Source: Ustilaginoidea virens
Taxonomy: Eukaryota > Ascomycota > Sordariomycetes > Hypocreales > Clavicipitaceae
Length of the DNA stretch: 64,000 bases
Direction: 5' to 3'
Assembly: GCF_000687475.1 (NCBI RefSeq)
Contig: NC_057318.1
Span: 5,890,001 to 5,954,000, forward strand
The notes beneath the pieces are model-generated. The model did no database searches. It had not been told where the DNA came from and was given only the letters and a program-made list of their open reading frames with translations. Positions 1-10,838 of this stretch are shown one piece after another. Position 1 is the stretch's first letter. Every line of letters begins with the position of its first letter. The position numbers and the translations under genes are program-made.

Positions 1-1773
1 CGCTGGAACTCGGAGCGAGAGAAACTCTGCTATGCACCAGATGAGCTAAAGGAAAAATTGTCACGGACGAATCCAGAGCTCATGACGGAAATGCAGCTAG
101 CCAGGCTACGACTCGTCGAGAGCTTGGCGGATTTCGATGACACCATAATGGACGAGTTTCTCGCGGAAAACCAGCACATTCCAGCCGCCTTGTTGAAGCA
201 GGCCATTAGGCGGACCATTCAAAGCGGAGATGGTCGTGTCATTCCGGTTTTTGCCGGCTCGAGTTTCCGGCACATTGGGGTTGAGCCTTTGATGGATGCC
301 ATCACTGACTATCTGCCCAGTCCAGCAGAACGACCGGACGTTGAAGTGCGCGTCGGATCTTGTGAACGAAAGCTACATGATGCTCTAGACGGTGACGGGA
401 AAAAGGGAGGAAAAGGAGCCAATATTGCGTCAGTCGCCACGGTCTTCAAGGTGTTTGACCATCCAAAGGAGGGCGTCCTAAGCTTCGTGCGAGTTTACCA
501 TGGAACGTTGACACGCAACGCTCCGAGCTTCAACACCAACATTCAAGTCCAGGAACGGCCAATGGGAATCCTTCAAATATCAGCATCCAAGACACAGGAT
601 GTCCAAGAGCTATCTGTTGGACAGATTGGAGCCTTGAGAGGGCTCAAGAAGGCTCGAAGCGGAGACACGCTGATGACGACTTCGAATGCGAAACCAGCCG
701 CGGAACATGTGCGTCACGTCCAAATCAGACCACCCGATATCCCGCCTCCGGTTGCGTTCCTACAGGTAGAGCCATATGGAAACGTTGCAGCTCAGGAACT
801 GCAGACGGCACTGGAAAATGCTTCGAGAGAAGATCCCAGTCTGAGATGGAGCCGAAACTCCAAGACTGATCAGTTCACTATTCAAGGCATGGGGAAACTT
901 CATCTCGACGTGTTTCTGCATAACCTGAGACAGAAGAAGAAAATCGACGCCGAGTTCGGTGCAATCGAAGTCGATTACAAGGAATGCATCATTCAGCGCA
1001 CCAAACCACACTACACGGTCTTTGACAGACCGGTGGCCAGCAAGCCGGGAAAGGCAGCCTGTACAGCAACTCTGGATCCTATTGAAGAGGAAAGCCGCGG
1101 CGACTTGAGCTCTGGTGTTGAGATGGATGGGAATGTATATGAGATTGAGATACCCGAGCCGTCGGGAGCGGGTGGTGCGGTGTTTGATGCGGAGGAGGCG
1201 CGTCACCAACTTCTCAACGGAGCCGTCGCAGGATTGGCTCGAGGACCGCGAAGAGCGTCGCCTATTCATGGATGCCACGTAAAGGTGACGCTCGACACTT
1301 CCGAGGATGCCTTGGTAAGTCCCAGTGGCGGGCATTTCAGCAGCGTCGCCAGGACGGCGGTGCAAAATGCGCTTCGTGATGCTTTCCTTGCGCAGAACGT
1401 TGGGGTGCTGGAACCCATCATGCTCACGCACATTACTTGTCCAGAAGCAGCGGCAGGTACTGTGCAGCATGACATTACAGCAGGGGCAGGTGGGCACATC
1501 CTCGAGGTCAAGGACCGATCCGTGGAGTGTTCCGGTGGCGACATGGTTGATGCCTCCAAAATCTACGCTCCTCCGGATCCATACGATTCTGTCACGTCAC
1601 TGCGCGGGAAGAAGACGGCGGATAGGATGGTTGAAATTGTAGCCAAGGTGCCGTACAAGGAGATGCTCGACTATGATGATCACTTGCGAAGCAAGACGGC
1701 AGGACGACATTCCATGACCATGTCGTTCGACTCGTTTGCGAGGGTTGTCGGTCACCGGGAGAAGGGGTTGTAG
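1..1773 (+). CDS. MEF2: Mitochondrial elongation factor G2 / ribosome-releasing factor 2, 3' part (5' end outside window)
   Basis: The reading frame is open from base 1 to the TAG at 1771-1773, giving 590 residues without a start, so the gene begins upstream of the window. The visible part starts near the end of the GTPase domain (pattern VIPVFAGSSFRHIGVEPLMD, about residues 80-100). It continues through the beta-barrel domain II, domain III (the GMGKLHLDVFLHNL segment), and domains IV-V with VPYKEMLDYDDHLRS near the C-terminus. These are EF-G signatures, and the overall divergence and the insertions in domain IV fit the mitochondrial EF-G2 branch, which with ribosome recycling factor splits mitochondrial ribosomes after termination. 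That role is family knowledge. I see no intron in this part. EF-G1 is the main alternative and looks less likely. The P-loop and targeting peptide are not in the window. Confidence 0.85.
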   Translation, partial: RWNSEREKLCYAPDELKEKLSRTNPELMTEMQLARLRLVESLADFDDTIMDEFLAENQHIPAALLKQAIRRTIQSGDGRVIPVFAGSSFRHIGVEPLMDAITDYLPSPAERPDVEVRVGSCERKLHDALDGDGKKGGKGANIASVATVFKVFDHPKEGVLSFVRVYHGTLTRNAPSFNTNIQVQERPMGILQISASKTQDVQELSVGQIGALRGLKKARSGDTLMTTSNAKPAAEHVRHVQIRPPDIPPPVAFLQVEPYGNVAAQELQTALENASREDPSLRWSRNSKTDQFTIQGMGKLHLDVFLHNLRQKKKIDAEFGAIEVDYKECIIQRTKPHYTVFDRPVASKPGKAACTATLDPIEEESRGDLSSGVEMDGNVYEIEIPEPSGAGGAVFDAEEARHQLLNGAVAGLARGPRRASPIHGCHVKVTLDTSEDALVSPSGGHFSSVARTAVQNALRDAFLAQNVGVLEPIMLTHITCPEAAAGTVQHDITAGAGGHILEVKDRSVECSGGDMVDASKIYAPPDPYDSVTSLRGKKTADRMVEIVAKVPYKEMLDYDDHLRSKTAGRHSMTMSFDSFARVVGHREKGL

Positions 1774-2386
1774 GCGGCAGCACAGCTACCCTGCATGGTT
1801 CATTGCTATGTGACCCGTGTTATTCGGAGACGGGTTATCACGTTATGGGGCATCGCTCAGGGGTGGAGATTGGGCGAGACGGGTGATGGTGAGACGTCTG
1901 GTCAACCGTGGGCAAGGCGTGCTACATGCGAAGACTATGTATATATGCATGAGAATAGACGGCTGAGCATTGTACAACAGAGTGTGAAGAGAGTGTTTTG
2001 CCCGGTATCACGATTGACCAAGTGATGACGTTGTCACTCTGTCACCTGGAGGTTTGGCGGCGCCGGGGCGTTGCTTGGGGACTGAAAGCATGCACTTGGC
2101 CTGCTTGACCGGGGGTCGAAAGAGTCAATGGTTTGTAGGAAGTTTGGTTCAATTCAAGCTAGTCTAGACTCGAAGCTACATAAATTTATACGTCTGAACC
2201 CCTGAACCCCACCATTCCCATCCACACCTTGATAGGACTTGGCAATGGGCGTCTGGCGTCTGGTGTCCGGTGCATAAGGTTTTCGCGAAGCCAAGCCGGG
2301 ACGACACTAGGGTCCGGACCTGTGACGGTGCACGATGTGATGAATAGGTTAGGTATGAAGGAGGCTTGATTGAGCTGAGCTACAGT

Positions 2387-2816
2387 ATCCCTTTGACTGT
2401 GTTAAGGTGCAGCTTTTGTAACGGACCAGGGTTTAAGCCAATAGAAACCCGTGAATTAAAGGGTACATTAACAGACTAGTAAATAGTATATTAGTATAAG
2501 TACCGGCTATTTCCAGACTTACAAGGAGCTACATCGCACTTATCGCACCTATAGGGCCCGGCATATAGCGCTGTGAGGCTATTGCCACTATATTAGGCTG
2601 TCAATTTAGCAGCGATAAGGGCAGATAGAAAAGGCGTTATTACTAACTCTTAAGATGTCACTTATTGGCTCTATTAAAAATGCCAGAATTCCCTAGTATA
2701 AGGATTTTAGTGATAAAGGTTTGGTGACTAGGCCAGTTGCCAAGAGGGTACCTAGTAGGTATTTAGAAATGAGTGGATCCGATACAAAAGCTGCACCTTA
2801 ACACAGCCAAAGGGAT
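2387..2816. mobile_element. MITE-like element with 33-bp terminal inverted repeats
   Basis: Bases 2388-2420 and 2783-2815 are inverted copies of each other over 33 bp, with one mismatch that I can find. Each copy is flanked by an A/T that extends the match by one base. The 362-bp interior is AT-richer than its surroundings and has no useful open frame. The left side is preceded by TA; the right side is followed by TG, so a TA target duplication would need one change. The size, near-perfect long terminal repeats and lack of coding capacity fit a miniature inverted-repeat element, perhaps of the Tc1/mariner/Fot1 group. The family assignment is inference. Confidence 0.7.
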
Positions 2817-2911
2817 GTACCTAAGGTGGGGTTGTGATGGTGGAGTCCTTGTAGCTAGGGTCATGTGACAGGACCAGCGACTCGATGGGAGTCCATTGTT
2901 ATGTCATTGTT

Positions 2912-2946
2912 CGCTGCCCGCTGCCCGCTGCCCGCTGCCTGCTGCC
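2912..2946. repeat. Tandem 7-bp repeat, unit CGCTGCC, 5 copies
   Basis: Four identical copies of CGCTGCC followed by one TGCTGCC, about 100 bp downstream of the MITE-like element. Simple tandem repeat, no function inferred. Confidence 0.85.
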
Positions 2947-3133
2947 TAAGGAGATCAGAACTTTTACTTGCGCCTAGGGGTCGACTGTTAGTGTCGGCCA
3001 GGCACGGGTTATCAACGCTCTGATTCGCCATAGAAATTGGTCTGGGCGCAAGCGGGGCGCCGATTCGGCCTGGCTTGCGTGGAGAGCGGGAGCTTTCAGG
3101 AAATTACCCAACGTAGCGCTACGCCACATGCAT

Positions 3134-3194
3134 GTACTCCGTACTCCGAAGGTACCTACCTAGGCAACTACCTAGGTAGGTAAGGTAGGTACCT
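3134..3194. repeat. TACTCCG doublet plus TACCTAGG-type repeat cluster
   Basis: GTACTCCGTACTCCG (3134-3148) is followed at once by overlapping copies of GGTACCT, CTACCTAGG and GGTAGGTA. The same two sequence types recur together in other gene-free stretches (36.4-37.0, 53.1-54.2 and 57.0-57.1 kb). Confidence 0.6.
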
Positions 3195-4562
3195 CCTAAT
3201 CTAAGGCTACTCAGTTCCTCTGCGGCGTGAGCAAGCTGTTGGTCAATCCATGCATGTATTTTGTGGCGCTGCTGATCGGCCCGCAAAGCCCCGTTTGACC
3301 TCTGTATCCACTGCGCGATCCGGCACAGCACAACTCTCTACTCCCGTGAGCCACATGTAGGAAACCCGAGTGCGCGTCGGTGAGGAAATGCTTCAAGGCA
3401 GGGTTTGCTGGCAAGTCGCGTCAGGTTGGCTCGGCGGGAGGGTGCGCAGGGCAAAGTCGCATATACCCGGCACGACGGTGTTTCGGCTGCGGAAGTACGG
3501 GCGGTGCAGATCGATCAGCACTCCCGTCGGTCAAATAAAAATAAGTGAATGAGCGAGCGAGCGAGTGAGTAAGTGAGTGAGTGGAATTTTCTCGCGAGAT
3601 TATGCTTTTGCGCCCGTGCCAGGATGACTCTGACTTGCGGGGCGCTAGGCTGCAGAATCCAGGGCGTCAGGGACTGGGGAGCCAGAGAAGCAAGGGTGCA
3701 TGCACGAGGGAGATTCGCTTATGAGCACGAGCAGCAAACCAACCTACTGAGAGATTTGATTACGGCACAGAGAACCACCGGTTCTACCTTCTACCGCCGA
3801 GGTCGCGGCAGGGGTTCCCCGCTGCGAATTGCAGATCTGGAAGAGAGATGAGTGCTACGGACGGTACAGGCACATGTGGTTTTTTTTTTCTTTTTTCTTT
3901 TTTTTTTCGACTCCTTACTTTCCAGCAGATAGAAAACGCATAGTTCTCCCCATCAAAAGCCAGACAAAGCCCATTGTTTTGTTTTTTAGTCTTGCCTTAA
4001 AAAGGGTGGGGGGGGGGGCAAAAAAAAAAAAGAAAGGAGGAAGAAACCACGGGTGCCTTTGTGGCTCGCTCATTTCCTGGTCTACTTTGTGGGCGCTGCG
4101 TGATTGGTCAATGCGCGTGCTGGGACCTGCATTGGGCTGCTGTTGTCTGACCAGAGACAAGACCAGACCCAATCGAGGTGCGGGCACGGGGCTCTCCGTC
4201 GATTGGCAGCGGGCCATGAGGCCGCCCCGCAAGCCCCATGATGGGCGCGCCACCGGCTCGACCTAGCGCACCCGCACCACGCCAGTTGAACTTTTTCAAG
4301 CTCGCTCGCCTGTCTCGACTCATTTCCCTCCATGCAGACTAGTGACGGCTAACAAATGTTCTCTGGACCTACTAGCTAGTTTGAGAGCCTGCTCTTTGGT
4401 CTGGGTTGATGGTGGTTGACGGTGTGTTTTTACCTGATACTTGGCGTCAGCAACACACAGTCCCAACTTCCGGGAGTGGCAGGACCACCCCTCAGTGACT
4501 ACACGCCTCTCCTTCCTCCCCTTCTCTACCCCCCTGTTTCCTGCTTCCTGCCCCCTTCCCCG

Positions 4563-4599
4563 CCAATTGGTCCGCCGAATCGGTTAATTGGTTGATTGG
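4563..4599. promoter_or_regulatory. Cluster of CCAAT/ATTGG boxes upstream of the SUN-family gene
   Basis: CCAATTGG at 4563-4570 carries the pentamer on both strands, and ATTGG occurs again at 4587-4591 and 4595-4599, about 615-650 bp before the start codon at 5213. CCAAT boxes bind the fungal HAP/AnCP complex. Whether these sites are used is inference. Confidence 0.3.
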
Positions 4600-5212
4600 T
4601 TGATTCAGAGCCATCAATTGACGGCCGCTCCTTCCCCAGCCATTCATGTATTAATCACCGCCACGTCTTCTGGGGTTCCGCTCCCGCGGTTCCCTTCTCG
4701 AGCTCTCAGCTTCTCTCTCCCTTCTCTTGGCTTACTTCCATCTATCCGCTGTTCCCATGGATCGCCAACTCTCGTGACGCCTGTTGCTCTCTCGGCTTTG
4801 CGTGCGCTTGGCTTAACGCCGTTCCACTCCTTCAATTTCGTCGCTCCTTTACTTGCCGTGATACCGAATGTCCTTCAACCAAGTCTCTCATTTGTGAGCG
4901 ATAACATCGTCAGCCAGAAACCACATTCTTTCTTCACTTAATGCGCTGCGAGATCCGTCATCGTTTAAAACAGTGTCAAGCCCGACTGATACGTATTCGT
5001 TTCTGAAACCGACCCGCGTTGCTTCATCTTTCGAGTGTCGCCATTGTCGAGCGGCGTTGAAATCGTGGGGAGAGCTACGCAGCAAACATCTGGCGCCCAA
5101 CAAACCCACCAGCTTCCGCCGAGCTGACCGAGTTCGCCGAGTCGTGAACGATAGATCGCACTGTTCCCGTCAGTTTCATCCTTGATGCCGGTGAAGCGTC
5201 TTTCCCGTCGTC

Positions 5213-5826
5213 ATGAAGCCGTCCGTTCTTTACGCCGTTTTCGGCACTTCTGCCCTCCTCAATGCTGGAAGCTATGCCAGCTCCTCGCATCAGAGATCGC
5301 ACAAGGCTCATAGGCGGCTTTCCCACCTGAACCATTCTCGCGCCCATCTTCACTCACGTGCTGAGTCGGACACCCTCGTCAAGCGGGGAACCTGCGCCTT
5401 TCCCACCGACGACCCCGACCTCGTTGCCATCACGCCTCACATGAAGAATGCTGGGTGGGCAATGAGCCCCGATCAAGAGTGCAAGCCAGGCCACTATTGC
5501 CCTATTGCTTGCAAGCCGGGCATGGTCATGGCGCAATGGGACCCTGATTCGACGTACACTTATCCCGCCTCTATGAACGGCGGGCTGTACTGCGATCAGA
5601 ATGGCAATGTGAAGAAACCGTTTCCCGACAAGCCAAACTGCGTTCATGGAACTGGTGCTGTCAAAGCTGTCAACAAGTGCGGTGGCGTCATGTCGTGGTG
5701 TCAGACTGTTTTGCCTGGCAACGAGGCCATGCTGATTCCAACGGTTGTGTCGTCCGAAGCGGTAATCGCTGTCCCGGGGCAATCTTACTGGCAAAGCACT
5801 GCCGCCCAGTGAGTCATGAGCTTTAC

Positions 5827-5866
<40 letters not shown>

Positions 5867-6833
5867 CCCCTCAGTCAAGACTCTTATGATCCGAGCAAGA
5901 TGCTTATACCAGTTGCCTTGCAGCTACTACATCAACCCGCCTGGCACTGGCCCAGAAGGCTGCCTCTGGGGTTCTCCTATCCTGCCTATTGGTAACTGGG
6001 GTATTTACGTCGCTGGCGCCAACACGGATGGAAACGGCAACACCTTTGTCAAGATCGGCTACAATCCCATTTGGCAGTCATCGAGTCTAGTCGCGACGAA
6101 GCCTTCCTTTGGTGTCAGGATTGAATGTCCCGATGGAGGCTGTACCGGCTTGCCTTGCGAGATCGACCCCACGTCCGCTACCTCTGGCACCGTCAAAAGC
6201 AAGCTGGCTGCCATTGGCGCTGGCGGTGCCGCCTTTTGCGTCGTCACCGTCTCCAAGGGTTCGACTGCGCACATTGTGTCCTTTGATGGATCCAACGGCA
6301 AGTCCGGTACCGTTTCCGAGGAAGGCAAGGAAAGCTCTTCTTCTTCTTCTTCTTCTTCTTCTTCTTCTTCTTCTCCTTCCCCGTCTCCTAAGCCCACCAG
6401 TACGCTTCAGCATACAACGAGCACAACTCCCTCGACAACTTCAACACCCGGGACTACCACAACGAGTGAACCGACATCGACGAGCACTCCTCAGACTACC
6501 TCTACCTTTTCGTCCTCGTCAACGTCGGCATCTTCCGAGTCTTGGTCCTCTGAAGCTACGTCTTCCGAATCCATGTCTGAGCTTACGTCCTCGGGATTGA
6601 CGACGTCTTGGGCTTCTGCTACTCCAACGGTCAATCCTGGCATCTTTCGTGAGAACAGCACCTCCATCTACAGCATGACTGTGACGCCCCCAGTATCTAC
6701 CGAACCTGCGGCTCAGCCGACGGCACCGCCCCCTCCCAAGACGACTGACAAGGAGGGGGAAGCTGGTCGACAGCAAGGCAGCGCCGTGGCTGGACTTGTT
6801 GTGGCTCTCATCGCCGCTGCTTGCCTACTTTAG
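5213..6833 (+). CDS. SUN-family (GH132, Adg3-like) secreted GPI-anchored cell-wall protein
   Basis: Two exons, 5213-5808 and 5924-6833, split by a 115-bp GTGAGT..CAG intron; the join gives ..TAAHYYINPPG.., 501 residues. Order of parts: an N-terminal signal peptide; a Kex2-type site (LVKR before GTCAFP, near residue 60); then the SUN domain with a CX5CX3CX26C pattern in the ECKPGHYCPIACKPG region, close to the family's CX5CX3CX24C. After that comes a Ser run encoded by a TCT microsatellite (6336-6374), a Ser/Thr/Pro-rich stalk, and a hydrophobic C-terminus fitting GPI attachment. SUN proteins act in the wall, in septum remodelling and cell separation, and have been assigned beta-glucan-modifying activity. 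The serine-rich tail points to wall-bound display. The Adg3 (group B) assignment rests on remembered family sequence. Confidence 0.85.
5828..5865. repeat. Poly-C tract of 38 bases inside the SUN-family gene intron
   Basis: An uninterrupted run of 38 C on the sense strand, about 20 bases after the donor site. It fills a third of the 115-bp intron. See the findings on intron homopolymers. Confidence 0.95.
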
Positions 6834-7377
6834 GCTACCAAGGCTCACTGCCGCCACGTTTCAACCACGACACACAAGCTTCATGCGTACGGTTAACTTT
6901 GCCCGTCTCGTCAGTTTGTTGTCTCGCGTTTCCGAGCACCCATGACGAGAACAATGCCCCGGTGAGGAGACCTGGTCCTGTCCTCTCGGTCTTTGGTGAG
7001 ATGACGAGCCGTTCATCTCCACAGCAACTGGCATCTTTTATTGTCTTTTTTTAATTCTACTATTCGCCTTGGCTCCCCTGAGCCGGCGTATCACTGCTTT
7101 ATTTCCGTTCCTTGTACTGATTGGCTCGAAACAGCTTTTCATTGTGCTCTTTTTAAAAGTATGCCACCGAACCTATCGGCGATAGTGTTTATTGTTTAGT
7201 GGTAGAACCCCCATGGCTGCCGTCATGGTGAGATGGCAGGCGTTGCAACTGTGCCAATCGTCTTTTTCAGCAAGCCTGCTACTCCCTCCCGTCCGCCGTT
7301 GTTTCCAATCGCCTTGTTTTGGAAAATGTTGCTTGGTTTATTTTTATTTTTATTCTTATTCTTATTCCCATTTTTGT

Positions 7378-7408
7378 TCTTCTTCTTCTTCTTCTTCTTC
7401 TTCTTCTT
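7378..7408. repeat. TTC trinucleotide microsatellite
   Basis: About ten TTC units, embedded in a T-rich 7340-7460 stretch downstream of the SUN-family gene. Confidence 0.9.
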
Positions 7409-7967
7409 TTTCCTTCTCTTCTTATTTTTTATTCTTATATTTTTTCTTCTTCAACATGTTCGCTTCTTCGATGCCCTCTTTCGAGGAGCAATTTGCACGC
7501 GTTTATTTTCCCCATACCTATTTGATTTCTCGGTAGTGGGCAGGATAGCAGGGTAATTTCCTGGTGGGACATGATTGATGTATTTACAGCCGAACACGTG
7601 CAACAGCAATTCAACTGCCTTGGATGATTTCTGCCGGCTTCATTTTGAGCGGCGCCGCTTGCATGGTTAGACGGAGGAAAGTGGAGAATTAGACGGAACT
7701 TCGTCTTCCTTGATTCCTCCACAACTTTGAGTACGTACTTGGTATGGTGTGTTGATGAATGAGGATCATGATGAGGAGCGTATAGGATGTCCCGCGAGTG
7801 TGACACCCGGGTGTCGGCTGAGACGGTAAATACCAAGTAGTTAGATAGGTACCTAGGTAGCTACCTGTTAGCAAGGATGGCTGGAATGGTCGTGTTTCTC
7901 CTAAAACTAGGTGCCTATAACTAGGAAGATGGACGGTTGCCACATCAAGTATTTCCCATACACACAG

Positions 7968-7995
7968 GCACGCACGCACGCACGCACGCACGCAC
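7968..7995. repeat. GCAC tetranucleotide microsatellite
   Basis: Seven GCAC units in a row in the convergent spacer. Confidence 0.9.
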
Positions 7996-8321
7996 ACCAT
8001 CATGTAATTCTCTCATTTCGGCATCTCAGCTTCATCTAGCTCGTGCCTTTTCACCCACCATCGTGTAGCTCTCTCATTGGGTATCTCAGCGTCATCTAGC
8101 TCGGCTCGCACTCTTTTCCTACACCTGTTGGGCGTCTGGGAACGCTGCCGCGTTTGCTCCCAGCCCCTGGCACACAAACAAACCCCTCCACCCCCCCAGT
8201 GCTCTTTTCCTTCCGGGAACGAGAATAACGTAATAATGTACAGGGAATATGTTTTTCTTCGTCGCCAGACGCCTCGCATGGTGGTTCTTTCGTCGACACG
8301 CCTCGCAAGGTGGTGCTTTCG

Positions 8322-10317
8322 TCACCCCTTTACCCACCCAGGCACGTGGTCCATGTCAAACTCTTCTTCGTACCTCCTCTCCTGGATCGCCTGCCAGACA
8401 ACCGGCCAGCCGGCGACCACGGGTCCCTTGGCCTTGGCGCCGATGATGGCGAACCGCGCCTGGCCGTGAGCCACAAAGCCATGCATCAGGCCTTGCTGCA
8501 CCAGCGTCGCCACAACCATCTCGACGTCCTCCAGGGTGATTTCCGCGTTGCCCCAAACCAGGCCCTCGTTCGGGCGCAGCTTCTTGGGCCCGCCCGGAGG
8601 CGGCGCGAGCGTCGTCCCGGGCGGCTCCTGCACGCTGTTGGCCACGGCCTTCCTGAGCAGCGGGTTGGCCTGGGAAGACGGTCGGGCGCCACGCGCCGCG
8701 TGCGGCGGATGGGCAGGGAGCCAGCCTTCCAGCCTGCGCTGGAGGTAGACGGCCACGCTGTGCAGATGCGCAATGTCCAGCGTCGCCGCCTTGCGGGACG
8801 TCGCGTCCGCGGGGGGCACGTACGTCAGCAGAAACGTCTTGCGGGCCAGCGAGCGCCAGAGCAGCGGGCGCAGGCGGTACGCGAGCGCGAGGAGGAGGCC
8901 CCTTTCGAACAGCCAGGCCTCGTGGTGGGCCAGGTGCGCCTGGAACCGGAGCACGTTGCCGGAGCGGACGGCGCGGCAGAGGGGCGGGAAAACGGCCCGC
9001 AGGGGTCGCGCCTCGGGCCGCTGCATCAGGAGGTCGGAGGGGAAGCGGCCGAGGAGCATGTTGCAGGGGATGAGGTAGGTGAGGATGTTGGTGCGGTGCG
9101 AGACGAGCTGCGGCGGCGTTTGGAGGTAGGCCTGCTCCAGACACAGGGCTGCGCGCTGGTAGTGCTGGTTGGCCAAGTTGAAGCGCCCGAGGTAGTAGAG
9201 AAAGGTGACGCGCTGAGAGGCGGGATAGAGGGACAGGGGGGGGGAGATGGTGGAGATGTTGACAAAGATCATCTTGGCGAGATTCGTCCTCTGACACTAG
9301 ATGACGGAAGGGGGGGGGGGGGGGGGGGACCGACCCATCAGATTAGCCCAAGGCTGCATGTTTGAACAATACTTGCTGCAAAGGAGGGCGTGCGAAAATG
9401 CATTCTGTCCTTGCCGTTTTTCGTATTCACCCTGGTATGATGGAAGACGTGTCAAGACTGGAATTCGGGGGGGAAGCGCGTACCGCAAATAACAGCTTCA
9501 ACACCAAGTTGGCAAACATGTACACGCCAACCTTTTTGCCCTCGGGCACCCGCCCTACCGAACGGTCCGTCAAGCACGTCGTGAAGATTTTCTGGATAAT
9601 CTCCGCCGACGACTCCGCGACCGACTTGCCGCCGCTCTCCTCGTCCGCCGGCCGCAGCCTGCGCGCCAGGTCGGGACGCCTGCTGAGCCGGAGCGTGAAG
9701 CGGGCAAGCGTGACGGAAAACGACATGCTGGTCTGGAGCAGCATGGCCCCGTAGGTTGGATGGGCAAAGGCCGTGCCGCACGAGCTGTGGTCGGAAGTAA
9801 AGCCTCGCGCCAAATCGTCAGATGATAAAACAGGTAGCCCCTGAGAGAAGAAGAGAAAACGCGCTGGGGTCGGATGCAGCAAGTCTTTTCTTGGGCGCGC
9901 ACGAGGGGAAAAAAAAAAAAAAAAGAAAAAAATAAAGGGGGATATAGAGATACAGAGAGAGAGAGAATCTCACTTGACAAGCGAGGTCAGCAGCTCGTGG
10001 GTCCGAGGCAGATTGTCGCGGCTCATGTCGCGCCACAGGACGAGGTAGTCCTTCATGAGGGCCTGGAAGCTGGGCCACACGGCGGCGTGGCCGTCGGGCA
10101 CGGGGTCCTGGACGGGGTCCTGGACGGGGAGGTGGTGCTCGACGAGGGTGTCGATGCTGTCCGGGGCGGAGGCGGACTGGGCGCGCAGCTCGGCGGCCAG
10201 GGCGTGGTAGCTGGCGGCGGAGTCGGGGTCGACTTGCAGCCAGGAGCGGAGGCTGTCGGCCTGCTGGGCGCAGACGAAGTGGCGGATCTGGGTGAGGAAT
10301 TGGGCGACGAGGGACAT
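8322..10317 (-). CDS. CSN12: CSN12/Thp1-type PCI-domain protein
   Basis: Three exons on the minus strand: 10317-9974, 9784-9484 and 9290-8322, with introns 9785-9973 and 9291-9483 (537 residues). The joins keep phase and give SLVNSCGTAFAHPTYGAML at the first junction and LLFA/RTNLAKMIF at the second. Recognisable blocks are the N-terminal helix MSLVAQFLTQIRHF, CLTDRSVG..EGKKVGVYMFANLVLKLLF, LYPASQRVTFLYYLGRFNLANQHY, NILTYLIPCNMLLGRFPS, and the C-terminal PCI/winged-helix part ending DHVPGWVKG. The family (yeast Csn12/YJR084W, related to Thp1/PCID2) is tied to COP9-signalosome-like complexes and to mRNA processing or TREX-2. Starting at MSL rather than an in-frame ATG 75 bp upstream avoids an ITITIT repeat. 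Introns hold poly-T (sense) and poly-C tracts. The second junction is the less certain one. Confidence 0.82.
9310..9328. repeat. Poly-G tract (poly-C on the sense strand of CSN12 intron 2)
   Basis: Nineteen G on the plus strand, between the branch-like GGCTAATC and the acceptor of CSN12 intron 2, so the RNA would read C19. Confidence 0.9.
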
Positions 10318-10838
10318 GGTTGCCGTCTGGCGCCCAGGCGCAAGGGGTGAGGTGGTGTTGATGGTGATGGTGATGGTGATGGAGGATGTCAATTGTCATT
10401 TGAAGGTTTTTGGGGGCATGTCGGATCGGGGGATGGGCAGGGGGTACCGGGGTACCTGGGTGGCGGGTGCCGCGCAGGCGGCGGCGTCTTGTTCCTGGTA
10501 CTTGCCTTGTCTTACTGGAGCAAGTCCAAGAGGTGAGCGCTGCCTTTATTACCGACGGCGGCAACACGGCGCAAGTTTGCAGAATGTGTTTCTCAGTTTG
10601 CAAATGCCGTTTTTACGAATGGCTCCTTGATTCTTTTGCTTTCTTTCTTTCAGATACGCCCCATGGATCAAGTACATGGCAAGTAAACACCCCAAACTCG
10701 TGACGCTGTGGACGGGTGCGTAATGTGACAACCAAGATCCGAAACCCCCATGTGTGTGCAAAAGCTGCATCGCCAAATACAGGCCCCCCTGAAAAAAAAA
10801 AAAAGGAGAACATATGCTTTGCTCAATCCCCCCCCGTC
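10318..10838. other. Spacer between the CSN12 start and the ERG10 end
   Basis: About 520 bp containing the CSN12 promoter and the thiolase 3' end. A GGTGAT repeat (about 10349-10383) sits just before the CSN12 start. GGGGTACCGGGGTACC lies near 10441-10456, and an A12-type run occurs at about 10793-10805. No gene seen. Confidence 0.6.

Larger units (their letters stand above)
1774..5212. other. Gene-free region between MEF2 and the SUN-family gene
   Basis: No supported gene in 3.4 kb. It holds a MITE-like inverted-repeat element (2387-2816), a 7-bp tandem repeat (2912-2946), a cluster of TACCTAGG-type repeats with two copies of the TACTCCG motif (3134-3194), a GAGC/GAGT tetranucleotide run (about 3547-3581), poly-T and poly-G/A runs (3880-4033), and a pyrimidine-rich leader before the next gene. 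Open frames at 3829-4266 and 4588-4941 run through homopolymers and have no recognisable content. Confidence 0.6.
6834..8321. other. Gene-free convergent region between the SUN-family gene and CSN12
   Basis: Both neighbours end here, so the region should hold two 3' untranslated ends. It contains AT-rich sequence, a TTC microsatellite (7378-7408) within a longer pyrimidine stretch, a TACCTAGG-type patch (7846-7866), a GCAC tetranucleotide run (7968-7995), and imperfect repeats around 8020-8100 and 8270-8320 (CTCATT..TCATCTAGCTC and CGCCTCGCA..GGTGGT). The open frames across it are products of low-complexity sequence. Confidence 0.6.

Noticed and set aside
3829..4266. 145-codon open frame upstream of the SUN-family gene
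   Set aside because: It runs through poly-T, poly-G and poly-A tracts and shows no conserved domain; length is explained by low complexity.
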